Assembly: GCA_963812795.1 (NCBI GenBank)
Contig: CAWEWG010000002.1
Span: 15,734 to 79,733 of the forward strand
Reading direction: 5' to 3'
Source: Hyphomicrobium_A sp963812795
GTDB taxonomy: Bacteria; Pseudomonadota; Alphaproteobacteria; Rhizobiales; Hyphomicrobiaceae
DNA length: 64,000 bases
Part shown: positions 15,915-24,280 of the stretch, piece by piece
Layout: the number at the start of each line of letters is the position of its first letter
Position numbering within the stretch: position 1 is the stretch's first letter
Position numbers and translations under genes: made by a program
The notes under the pieces: generated by a model
Told to the model about the DNA's origin: nothing
Seen by the model: the letters and a program-made list of their open reading frames with translations, nothing else
The model's database searches: none

Positions 15915-17402
15915 TCATCGATCGGCAGCCGCGAGCGGGGGAGCGACCTCCTCCAGCGGTTTGCGCTCAGCCGCGATGCACCAGCGCGCGGCGACGCCGG
16001 CGGCGATGACCATCAACAGCGCGCCTAGCAGGTAGCCGGCGAAGACGCTGCCGCGCGAGCCCGTATCGATGAGCGCGCCCAGCAGCCAGGGACCCAGCAC
16101 GCCGCCGATGCCGGTGCCGATCGCATAGAAGAAGGCGATGGCGAGAGCGCGCATCTCCAGCGGAAACGTTTCGCTGACGGTGAGGTAAGCGGCGCTGGCG
16201 GCGGCGGAAGCGAAGAAGAAGATGATCATCCAGGCAAGGGTGAGCTGACCGGGCGTCACGGCGTCGATGGCGAACAGGTAGCCGGTGATCGCCAGCAGCA
16301 CGCCCGAGATCGCGTACGTGAAGGTCAGCATGATGCGACGGCCCAGCGTGTCGAAGAAGCGTCCGAGCAGGACCGGCCCGAGGAAGTTACCTGCCGCAAA
16401 CGGGAGCAGATACCAGCCGATGTTCTGTGCCGGCACTCCGTAGAAGTCCGTGAGGATCAGCGCGTAGGTGAAGAAGATGGCGTTGTAGAAGAACGCCTGC
16501 GCCGCCATGAGACTGAGGCCCACCACGGTGCGCCGGCGCTGCGAGCCGAAGAGGTTGGTGGCCACCTCCTGCAGCGTCGTGTGGGTGCGCATGCGCAGCC
16601 GCAACTTGGGGAAGGGGCCGGACGGCAGGTGATGCCCGCCGGCGGCGACACGCGCCTCGATGCCGGCGACGATGGCGTCGGCCTCCGCAGGCCGCCCGTG
16701 GGTGATCAGCCAGCGCGGGCTTTCCGGAATCCACATGCGCAGGAAAAAGATGACGATGCTCAGCCCGCCGCCGAACAGGAAGGCGAGCCGCCAGCCGATG
16801 TCGATGGCGAACCAGCCCGGATGCAGGAGCACGATCGATCCGGCGGCGCCGATGGCAGCGCCGAGCCAGAAGCTGCCGTTGATGACGAGGTCGGTCCAGC
16901 CGCGCACGCGTGCCGGGATCAACTCCTGGATTGTGGAGTTGATCGCCGAGTATTCACCGCCGATGCCCGCGCCGGTCATGAAGCGGAAGAACATGAAGCT
17001 CCAGATGTTCCACGACAGCGCGGTGGCGAGCGTGGCGGTCATGTAGACGGCGAGCGTGATGAAGAAGAGCTTCTTGCGGCCGTAGCGGTCGGTGAGCCAG
17101 CCAAAGAACAGCGCGCCGAGCACCGCACCGGCGAGATAGGCACTTGCCGCGAGGCCGACGTCGGTATTGGTGAAGCGTAGCGTCGGGCTGTCCTTCAGCG
17201 CGCCGGAGATGGCGCCGGCGACGGTCACCTCCAGACCATCGAGGATCCAGGTGATGCCGAGGGCGACGACGACGAGGGTGTGGAAGCGCGCCCAGGGCAG
17301 GCGGTCTAGACGCGCCGGGATATCGGTTTCGACGATGCCAAGTGCCGCCGGCATTGGCTCCGACGGCTGAGGTTCGATACGTCGTACGAGATTGGTGGCC
17401 AC
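15915..17402 (-). CDS. MFS transporter, sugar/aromatic-acid proton symporter type
   Basis: A 495-residue major facilitator with twelve likely membrane segments. The motif between segments 2 and 3 is GWLTDRYGRKKLFF (MFS signature A) and the loop after segment 6 has WIPESPRWLITHGRP, typical of the sugar-porter and acid:H+ symporter groups. The half-way repeat RFFDTLGRRIMLTF is also present. GTG 17402 is preferred as start because GAGAGG lies six bases upstream; an ATG at 17435 in the same frame lacks such a site. Substrate unknown. It is divergent from glutaminase with 166 bases between. Confidence 0.85.
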   Translation of the reverse strand: MATNLVRRIEPQPSEPMPAALGIVETDIPARLDRLPWARFHTLVVVALGITWILDGLEVTVAGAISGALKDSPTLRFTNTDVGLAASAYLAGAVLGALFFGWLTDRYGRKKLFFITLAVYMTATLATALSWNIWSFMFFRFMTGAGIGGEYSAINSTIQELIPARVRGWTDLVINGSFWLGAAIGAAGSIVLLHPGWFAIDIGWRLAFLFGGGLSIVIFFLRMWIPESPRWLITHGRPAEADAIVAGIEARVAAGGHHLPSGPFPKLRLRMRTHTTLQEVATNLFGSQRRRTVVGLSLMAAQAFFYNAIFFTYALILTDFYGVPAQNIGWYLLPFAAGNFLGPVLLGRFFDTLGRRIMLTFTYAISGVLLAITGYLFAIDAVTPGQLTLAWMIIFFFASAAASAAYLTVSETFPLEMRALAIAFFYAIGTGIGGVLGPWLLGALIDTGSRGSVFAGYLLGALLMVIAAGVAARWCIAAERKPLEEVAPPLAAADR

Positions 17403-17568
17403 GGGCGCCTCTCGCGCAGACCGCAGCCGTTTCAACGAATGCGGTCACGCAGGGGTTCCCCGATGCGCGGCTGGCCATTCCACGCACGCAGACCTGCGGC
17501 TTGAGGCGTCCTTTCGTTGCGGACGCTACGCGTGCATCGTGGCGCGTTCCACGGGAAAGAGGCGCCAC

Positions 17569-18498
17569 GTGTCGAAGCTCGAGAAAGCTGTAAGCGAGAT
17601 CGTCGACGAGATGCGGCAGATGCCGGATCGCGGCGAGGTGGCGGACTACATCCCTGAGCTGGCAGGCGTCGACCCCAAATCGTTCGGTCTCGTCGTCATC
17701 GATGCCGCCGGCAACGTCGTCGCCGGCGGCGACGGCGATGTGCCGTTCTCCATTCAGAGCATCTCCAAAGTCTTCACGCTGACGCTGGCGCTCGGCAAGA
17801 TCGGCAATCGTTTGTGGGAGCGCGTTGGTCGCGAGCCGTCCGGCAGTCCGTTCAATTCGATCGTTCAGCTCGAGCGCGAGCGCGGCATCCCCCGCAATCC
17901 GTTCATCAACGCCGGTGCCATTGTCGTCACCGATGTGATCCTGTCGGGGCACCTGCCGCGCGAGGCGTTGGGCGAGATCGTGCGCTTCATGCGGTACCTA
18001 GCCGACGACGACACGATTATCTTCGATGCGGCGGTGGCAGCTTCCGAGCAACGCACCGGCTATCGCAACGTGGCGCTTGCCAACTACATGAAGTCGTTCG
18101 GCGTGTTGGAGAATCCCGTCGACTACACGTTGGGCGTCTACTACCACCACTGCGCCATCGCCATGTCATGCCGGCAACTCGCCATGTCCGGCAGGTTCCT
18201 GGCGCAATGTGGTATCCACCCTGCGACGGGCCTACCCGTGGTGACGGCCGAGCGGGCGCGGCGCATCAACGCGCTGATGCTGACGTGCGGACACTACGAC
18301 GGCTCGGGTGAGTTCGCGTATCGGGTGGGGCTGCCGGGCAAGAGCGGCGTCGGCGGCGGCATCCTCGCTATCGTGCCGGGGCAGGCCTCGATCGCGGTGT
18401 GGTCGCCCGGACTGGATGCTTCAGGGAATTCGCAGCTCGGCCAATTGGCGCTCGAGCGGCTCAGCAAGCGGATGGAGTGGTCCATCTTCGGGGCGTGA
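17569..18498 (+). CDS. glsA: Glutaminase
   Basis: A 309-residue enzyme of the serine-dependent beta-lactamase-like glutaminase family, hydrolysing glutamine to glutamate and ammonia. The catalytic Ser-x-x-Lys lies in FSIQSISKVFTL. Other family blocks are GREPSGSPFNSIVQLE, PRNPFINAGAIVV and LPGKSGVGGGILAIVPG, all intact. GTG 17569, with AAAGAGG six bases upstream, gives the normal family length; about 60 upstream in-frame residues look non-coding. It sits in a nitrogen neighbourhood with DUF2735 and glnII, the synthetase of the opposite reaction. Confidence 0.93.
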   Translation: MSKLEKAVSEIVDEMRQMPDRGEVADYIPELAGVDPKSFGLVVIDAAGNVVAGGDGDVPFSIQSISKVFTLTLALGKIGNRLWERVGREPSGSPFNSIVQLERERGIPRNPFINAGAIVVTDVILSGHLPREALGEIVRFMRYLADDDTIIFDAAVAASEQRTGYRNVALANYMKSFGVLENPVDYTLGVYYHHCAIAMSCRQLAMSGRFLAQCGIHPATGLPVVTAERARRINALMLTCGHYDGSGEFAYRVGLPGKSGVGGGILAIVPGQASIAVWSPGLDASGNSQLGQLALERLSKRMEWSIFGA

Positions 18499-18562
18499 GG
18501 CCCCCCTGCGGCGCGTGACGCCCCTATGGCGCCACGCAAGGACACTTCTGGAAACGCGCGAT

Positions 18563-18766
18563 TTAGCGCTCCCAGGACTCTTCGGTTTCTTCGACAACGG
18601 CGGCATCGTGATACCAGCAGTTGCCGTACTCGACGCGCGCCAGGCGCTCGTCCTGCGCCGTGCGCGCGGTTGCGATTTGGGTCTCGCGATAGCGCCGCGG
18701 CGGCGCACGGCCGCCCGAGGGGAAAGTGTAGATCTTCGCCGTGGGGCGATGCAGTTCAGTGGTCAT
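18563..18766 (-). CDS. DUF2735 family small protein
   Basis: A 67-residue protein beginning MTTELHRPTAKIYTFPSGGR, the hallmark of DUF2735. In rhizobia this small protein is regularly found next to glnII and is under nitrogen control; here it is divergent from glnII, 439 bases away. The rest of the protein is charged and helical (RRYRETQIATARTAQDERLA). No biochemical role is established. The start at 18766 is fixed by the conserved N-terminus. Confidence 0.82.
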   Translation of the reverse strand: MTTELHRPTAKIYTFPSGGRAPPRRYRETQIATARTAQDERLARVEYGNCWYHDAAVVEETEESWER

Positions 18767-19205
18767 TTCTTTTTCTCGTCTTGCTCTGGGGGTTGCTGCA
18801 TTTCCAACGCCGAGACGCTGGGAAAGGATCATCTCATGTTGTGTGCTGCGATCCGATTCCAAATCTGTCAGCTGCACAATTAAAGGTCAGCAAATGCCCA
18901 CATTATGGGCACGCCAGGAATTGCATCTTTAGCTAGCATCCCTCTCCAAGGTGAACTCATTCAGCCGCCACCGGTTCCGCGCGAAGCGCTGAGTTCCGGA
19001 CGGGTTTCACCCCAGAAAGCGCGGGGAGGTCGGATGGTCGGTGGCGAACTGCGAGGTCAGTTTTTGCGATCTCGCTCTGCACCACGCGTCCCGCATCCGT
19101 TCCGCGCCGATCGAGACCCAGCCGCTCGTCACCGAGGCCGCACCAGGCCACGCGCGAGCACGAGGACCCAAACCTTCGCGTCGTCAAACTAGGAGAGACT
19201 GAGCA
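18767..19205. promoter_or_regulatory. Shared upstream region of DUF2735 gene and glnII
   Basis: 439 bases with no credible gene. It contains the palindrome TGCCCACATTATGGGCA (18895-18911), with six-base arms around five bases, which resembles the TGCAC-N-GTGCA type of NtrC site, and a weaker half-site TGCAC near 18873. No exact -24/-12 sigma-54 promoter follows at the right spacing (GG and GC are not ten bases apart), so nitrogen control is inferred from context. AGGAG lies about ten bases before the glnII start. Confidence 0.4.
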
Positions 19206-20246
19206 ATGACGAAGTACAAGCTCGAGTACATTTGGCTCGACGGATACACGCCTGTGCCGAACCTGCGCGGCAAAACGCAGATCAAAGAGTACAGCTCCTT
19301 CCCGAGCCTCGAGGAATTGCCGCTGTGGGGCTTCGATGGCTCTTCGACGTTGCAGGCAGAGGGCAAGAGCTCCGATTGCGTGCTGAAGCCGGTCGCCGTG
19401 TATCCGGACGGCGCGCGCACCAACGGCGCCCTGGTCATGTGCGAAGTCATGATGCCGGACGGCGTCACCCCACACGCTTCCAACAAGCGCGCCACCATTC
19501 TCGATGATTTCGGCGCCTGGTTCGGCTTCGAGCAGGAGTACTTCTTTTACAAGAACGGCCGCCCGCTCGGCTTCCCTGACGCCGGCTATCCGGCGCCGCA
19601 GGGCCCCTACTACACGGGCGTCGGCTATTCCAAGGTCGGCGACATCGCGCGCAAGATCGTCGAGGAGCATCTCGACCTCTGCCTCGCCGCCGGCATCAAT
19701 CACGAAGGCATCAACGCCGAGGTGGCCAAGGGCCAGTGGGAATTCCAGATCTTCGGCAAGGGCTCGCGCCGTGCCGCCGACGAGATGTGGATGGCCCGCT
19801 ACCTGATGGAGCGCCTGACCGAGAAGTACGGCATCGACATCGAGTATCACTGCAAGCCGCTGGGCGCGACCGACTGGAACGGCTCGGGCATGCACGCCAA
19901 CTTCTCGACCACCTACCTGCGCGAAGTGGGCGGCAAGAGCTACTTCGAGAAGCTGATGAAGGCGTTCGAGGATGCCCGCGCCGACCACATCGCGGTCTAC
20001 GGTCCGGACAACCACATGCGCCTCACCGGCCATCACGAGACGGCTTCGATCAACACCTTCAGCTACGGTGTTGCCGATCGCGGCGCCTCGATCCGCGTGC
20101 CGCATAGCTTCATCAAGAACGACTACAAGGGCTACCTGGAGGATCGCCGTCCGAACTCGCAGGGCGACCCCTACCAGATCGCCTCGCAGATCCTGAAGAC
20201 GATCGCGACGGTCCCGCTGGAGAGCGCCGCCGCCAAGGCCGCGTAG
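19206..20246 (+). CDS. glnII: Glutamine synthetase type II
   Basis: A 346-residue eukaryotic-type glutamine synthetase, typical of rhizobia and relatives, which joins ammonia to glutamate with ATP. It shows LPLWGFDGSSTLQAEG (beta-grasp end), the ATP/glutamate block WFGFEQEYFFYK, NHEGINAEVAKGQWEFQI, the His-containing DWNGSGMHANFS loop and the GADRGASIRVP-like RGASIRVPHSF. Length and motifs are complete. Because GSII is not adenylylated, control is expected at transcription. It is followed by a strong terminator. Confidence 0.97.
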   Translation: MTKYKLEYIWLDGYTPVPNLRGKTQIKEYSSFPSLEELPLWGFDGSSTLQAEGKSSDCVLKPVAVYPDGARTNGALVMCEVMMPDGVTPHASNKRATILDDFGAWFGFEQEYFFYKNGRPLGFPDAGYPAPQGPYYTGVGYSKVGDIARKIVEEHLDLCLAAGINHEGINAEVAKGQWEFQIFGKGSRRAADEMWMARYLMERLTEKYGIDIEYHCKPLGATDWNGSGMHANFSTTYLREVGGKSYFEKLMKAFEDARADHIAVYGPDNHMRLTGHHETASINTFSYGVADRGASIRVPHSFIKNDYKGYLEDRRPNSQGDPYQIASQILKTIATVPLESAAAKAA

Positions 20247-20275
20247 TTCCCACGGTCGTCACTAGACTAAAGAGC

Positions 20276-20310
20276 GGCGCCGGATATCCGTCCGGCGCCG
20301 TTTCTCTTTG
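20276..20310 (+). terminator. Rho-independent terminator of glnII
   Basis: Perfect 10-bp GC-rich stem CGGCGCCGGA / TCCGGCGCCG with a six-base loop followed by TTTCTCTTT, 29 bases after the glnII stop. Confidence 0.9.
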
Positions 20311-20319
20311 GCGCTTCGG

Positions 20320-21832
20320 TTATAAGAGCCGCTTGCCGCGCTCAGCTTTTGCCAGCCAGGTCGACGGCAGCGACTTCGGCTCCAGCGGTTCGACGGCTGG
20401 CCCATGCAGCACGCTTCCATCGGCGGCGAACATGGAGCCATGACACGGGCAATCCCACGTATGATCGGCGTCATTCCACGTCACCGTGCACCCCTTGTGC
20501 GTGCACGAGGCCGATACGGCATGCAGCTCGCCGCTCTTGCTCTTGTGCACGGCGATCTTTCCCTGCCCCAGGGTGATGATCTTGCCCTCGCCCACCTCGA
20601 TGTCGTCCAGGCTGTGGACGAGCGATTGCGTGTCGCCGCCCTTGTTGAAATTCGCCGGCGCCTTCCGCATCGGGTCATAAAGTTTTGCCCAGTCGGAAGA
20701 CTCGCCGAGAACCTGCTTGGCGATCAGCATGCCTGCGGCGGTGCCGTTGCTGATGCCCCAGGCATTGAAGCCTGTCGCGACGTAGAGCCCGGGCGCCGAT
20801 TTCAATTCACCCGCATACGGAATTCGATCGGCGGTGTCGTAGTCTTCGTTGACCCATCGCCACGCCACTGCGTCGACGCCGAGATTGCGCCGCGCCCAAG
20901 CTTCGAGCTCAAGAAAGTACCCGGAAACTTGTCCCTCCTGCCCAGTGTCGAACTTCGGCCCGAGCACCACGAGTAGATCTCCCTCGCCGTCCCGCCCGGT
21001 GCGCAGCGAATGGTGATCATCGATGCCGATGAACATTCCCTCGATGGCGGTATTGCCAGTGCGGAACGCCATGGCCGTATGACAGCGGGGACGCGTGTTC
21101 TCATCGAAAGGAATCGGTCCCCACGTAGGAAGGTTGGTGGCCTGGACGACGTGCGCCGCGTTGAGCGTCGCGTTGCCGGATTTGATCTCCCAGCCGTCGT
21201 TGTCCTCAAGGCTCATCACCCGCGAGTGCTCGAAAATGCGCGCCCCGGCGTTCTTGGCCGCCCGCGCCAGGCCTACGAGATACTGCGCGGGATTGAATTG
21301 CGCCTGATTCTTGCAGCGCAGTGCGCCCACCGTGGCGAATGGCAACGGAGCACCTGCGAGCGCCTCGGCATCGAGCCCCACTTGCCGGCTCGCTGTCGCT
21401 TCGGCTTTGAGCGCGTCGATGTGACTTGGATCGCAGCAATAGACGTAAGCGTCCTTGGTCTCGTGGCCGCACTCAATCTCGAACTGCATCGATCCATGCC
21501 TTCATCTGCTCGAGGGCAGAGCGATTGGCATCGGCATACTGTCGCGCAGATTCGATTCCGACCGTCCGGATGAGATGATCGTAGATGAGGCCGTGCTGGG
21601 TCGTGATCTTGGCGGTGGAGCGACCGGTGACTTGTCCGCCGACCGTCAGCGCCTCCAACACGACGACCGATAACCCAGCCTTGGCGAGGAGGATGGCCGT
21701 CGACAGGCCGACGATGCCGGCACCGATGATGGCGACATCGGCGTTCCCTGACGCGTCAAGCTTAGGGTAGGCCGTCTTCGGCGCGGTGGCCGTCCAGCAC
21801 GATCCAATTCGTCCATGCAGTTCAGGGCTCAT
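20320..21832 (-). pseudogene. DAO-type FAD oxidoreductase with C-terminal Rieske domain, interrupted by one frameshift
   Basis: Two overlapping minus-strand frames together encode one protein of about 504 residues. The 5' frame (start ATG 21832 with AGAGAGG, stop at 21473) has the FAD motif VAIIGAGIVGLSTAILLAKAG. The 3' frame (to 20320) carries the rest of the flavoprotein and a C-terminal Rieske domain with CTHKGC and CPCHGSMF ligands for a 2Fe-2S cluster. Removing a single G near 21479 restores WIDAFEIEC-GHETKDAYVY, which has the spacing of intact relatives. Either a recent loss-of-function mutation or a sequence error; I favour error because of similar cases in this window. Its substrate is unknown. 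Confidence 0.82.
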
Positions 21833-21965
21833 GGCACCCTCTCTGCGGCGCCAGTGCGTCAACCGCCCGGCGCTTGCGAGCTCGGGCTGCGTGTACGTTA
21901 ACTCATCCACTAAATGCCGGATGTCAGCAAATGTTCCGCGCCGCGCGTCGCGGCTACACGGGCCG

Positions 21966-23534
21966 TCATAGTCGACGGTATTGCAGGCCCCGCAGCCCCC
22001 AGCTTGCGAACGTGAACGTGTCCGCCTCCGACAGCGGCGCCACGCGCAGCACGATGCCCTCGTCGGTGACGAGCTCGCCCTCGGCGCCGGCCCGCAACGG
22101 GCGCACCTTGCCGATCAGGTCGGCGGTGAGATGGTCGCCTTCCGCGTTCAGATCCAAGTGGCCGGCGCACTCATCGCTCACGTAGCGGCCGGCATAGTGC
22201 GCCACATCGGTTGTCCAGTCTGCAACCCTCACATAGTCGGCGACCTCCTCACCGAGTTGCACCGAGAAGTGAAGGCGTCCGTCGGCTGCGGCGTGACTGA
22301 CGGCAAGGAACGCATCGCCGCCGGCAGTGAACTGCAACAGTCCGTCAGCCCGCTGCGTGAGCGCGTGCTCGCCATTGCCCCAGGCAATCGCGTGACCCTC
22401 GCCGTTCGCCAGGATGCGGACGTACTGGCCGTATTGCCCGCGATAGGTGCCCGCTTCGATCGGCCGATGAGCGGCGCTTCCGCAAAGGGCGATGAGGTGC
22501 GGTAAGGGCTGCGACTGCGCCGCCTCCGGCAGCTCGAGTTCAACCTGCGCCACCTTCTGCGCCAGCGCGCACGCATCCACGTCGTCGCGGTTGCTCAGCA
22601 CGATGACGCTGAGCTGTCGCTCGGGGAAGCGCAGCAACTCGCTGCGGTAGCCGGCCCAGCCGCCGCCGTGGCTGACGGTTGTGAAACCGCTGCGCGTCGA
22701 TAGAAAGAGGCCGCCGCCGTAGCCGACGGCGTGTCCGTCATACAAGACGCCTGAGCGCTGCATCTCGTCGATGATCGCCCGGTCTCCAACGCGCGGCGCA
22801 TAGAAGTTGGCGTCCCAGAGGGCGAGATCGCGCACGCTAGTGTGGACCTGGCCGTCGCCTGTCTGTTCCCACGCACATTCGGATAGTTTGGCCGCAGTCT
22901 CCGTCACGGCGTAGCCGCGCGCGCTGCGCACAATATCGATCGGATAGCGGTCCACGATCGACGTGCTGGTCATGCCGAGCGGTGCAAATATCTCCGCCTG
23001 CGAGAACTCGGCGAGCGTGCGGCCGCTGACGTGTTCGACAACCTGAGACAAGAGGAAGTAGCCGGTATTGCTGTAGGCAAAGGCATGACCCGGAACGTCG
23101 TCAAACCCGCGCTGGCGGGCGATGACCGCGAGCGCGTCATCGGCCGTCGTGCGTTCCGCGAAGGTGCGGCCGCCGAGCAGCAGCAGCTCGATGTAGCTCC
23201 GCAGGCCGCCCGTGTGGTGCATGAGTTGGCGCAGCGTCACGGCCTGCGTATATGCCGGCAGCTGGGGGACGTGCTTGCGGACACTGTCGTCGAGGGAGAG
23301 CCGGCCGTCGCGGGCCAGCAGCAGCAGCGCGAAGGCGGTGAACTGCTTGGACGTCGACGCGATGTTGAACACGGTGTCGGCATCGATGCGCACGCCCCGC
23401 TCGATGTCGGCGAAGCCATAGCCGGCGGCATGCACGACCTCGCCGCCGCGAATGACGCCAACGGCGCAGCCCGGCTGGACGCCGCTCTCGAACCTCGCAA
23501 ACATGGCCTCGGTGCTGGGGCTGCGTTGCTGCAT
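21966..23534 (-). CDS. Beta-lactamase-related serine hydrolase (class C/PBP-like)
   Basis: A 522-residue protein. The N-terminal 340 residues are a beta-lactamase/AmpC-like domain: the nucleophile motif NIASTSKQF (Ser-x-x-Lys), the second motif YSNTGYFLL (Tyr-x-Asn) and the third-motif region VSHGGGWAGY. The remaining 180 residues form a beta-rich C-terminal domain common in esterase and D-aminopeptidase relatives. No signal peptide is seen with ATG 23534, so it may be cytoplasmic. True beta-lactamase activity is unlikely; esterase or peptidase is more probable. The VIT transporter gene ends 25 bases upstream. Confidence 0.82.
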   Translation of the reverse strand: MQQRSPSTEAMFARFESGVQPGCAVGVIRGGEVVHAAGYGFADIERGVRIDADTVFNIASTSKQFTAFALLLLARDGRLSLDDSVRKHVPQLPAYTQAVTLRQLMHHTGGLRSYIELLLLGGRTFAERTTADDALAVIARQRGFDDVPGHAFAYSNTGYFLLSQVVEHVSGRTLAEFSQAEIFAPLGMTSTSIVDRYPIDIVRSARGYAVTETAAKLSECAWEQTGDGQVHTSVRDLALWDANFYAPRVGDRAIIDEMQRSGVLYDGHAVGYGGGLFLSTRSGFTTVSHGGGWAGYRSELLRFPERQLSVIVLSNRDDVDACALAQKVAQVELELPEAAQSQPLPHLIALCGSAAHRPIEAGTYRGQYGQYVRILANGEGHAIAWGNGEHALTQRADGLLQFTAGGDAFLAVSHAAADGRLHFSVQLGEEVADYVRVADWTTDVAHYAGRYVSDECAGHLDLNAEGDHLTADLIGKVRPLRAGAEGELVTDEGIVLRVAPLSEADTFTFASWGLRGLQYRRL

Positions 23535-23559
23535 GTGCCGTGAACGCTCCGCTCCGCCC

Positions 23560-24258
23560 TTAGATCTGCGTGCCGACGAGGGCGCCGATGCCGGCGGTGA
23601 CGGCCATGGCGAAGGCACCCCAGAAGACCACCCGAGCCGCCGCGTGCCAAATGTTCGCGCCGCCGGCCCAGGCACCGACGGCGCCAAGCCCGGCGAGAGT
23701 GGCGAGGGAAGCGACGGTGACGATGGGGATGATCATTCCGGCCGGGGACAGGAGCGCGGCCAGCAGCGGCATGGCCGCCCCGGATGCGAAGGTGGCGGCC
23801 GAGGTCAGTGCCGCCTGCACGGGCCGCGCCACGGTAATTTCGGAGATGCCGAGCTCGTCGCGTGCGTGGGCGCCGAGTGCATCCTTGGTCATCAACTGAA
23901 CCGCGACCTGGCGCGCCAGCTCCGGTGCGACGCCGCGCTTGACGTAGATCTGCGCCAGTTCCTCGCGCTCGCCCGCGATATCGGTGCTGAGCTCCGCGCG
24001 CTCGCGCGTCAACTCGGCGTTCTCGATGTCGGACTGCGAGCTGACCGAAACGTACTCGCCGGCGGCCATCGACATGGCGCCGGCAACGAGCCCGGCGACG
24101 CCGGCGATGAGCACGTCGCTGTGGGCGCTGCTGGCGGCGGCGACGCCGGAGATGAGGCTGGCGGTCGACAGGATGCCGTCGTTGGCGCCGAGCACGGCGG
24201 CGCGTAGCCAGCCAATGCGGCCGATCAGGTGATGCTCAGGATGCCGGCGCGGTCGCAT
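23560..24258 (-). CDS. VIT1/CCC1 family metal transporter
   Basis: A 232-residue membrane protein of the VIT family, which exports Fe2+ or Mn2+. It shows the first membrane segment block LRAAVLGANDGILSTASLI, the signature GAMSMAAGEYVSVSSQSDIE, a cytoplasmic helical region with many Glu residues that would bind metal (RERAELSTDIAGEREELAQ), and three C-terminal membrane segments. The MntR gene lies about 9 kb away and could regulate manganese export, but no MntR site was recognised here. The start at 24258 keeps the conserved N-terminus. Confidence 0.9.
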   Translation of the reverse strand: MRPRRHPEHHLIGRIGWLRAAVLGANDGILSTASLISGVAAASSAHSDVLIAGVAGLVAGAMSMAAGEYVSVSSQSDIENAELTRERAELSTDIAGEREELAQIYVKRGVAPELARQVAVQLMTKDALGAHARDELGISEITVARPVQAALTSAATFASGAAMPLLAALLSPAGMIIPIVTVASLATLAGLGAVGAWAGGANIWHAAARVVFWGAFAMAVTAGIGALVGTQI

Positions 24259-24280
24259 TCTTGGCTTTGGCTTCGGGCCG

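Noticed and set aside
18895..18935. Sigma-54 promoter for glnII near GGGCACGCCAGGAATTGC
   Set aside because: The GG and GC elements are 13 or more bases apart instead of ten.
21473..21832. Independent small FAD-binding protein translated together with the downstream flavoprotein
   Set aside because: It contains only the first part of a DAO fold, and the next frame continues exactly where the fold is interrupted; a frameshift is the simpler explanation.
21966..23534. Beta-lactam resistance gene
   Set aside because: The motifs fit the broad serine-hydrolase family, but there is no signal peptide and a large extra C-terminal domain, so a resistance role is not supported.
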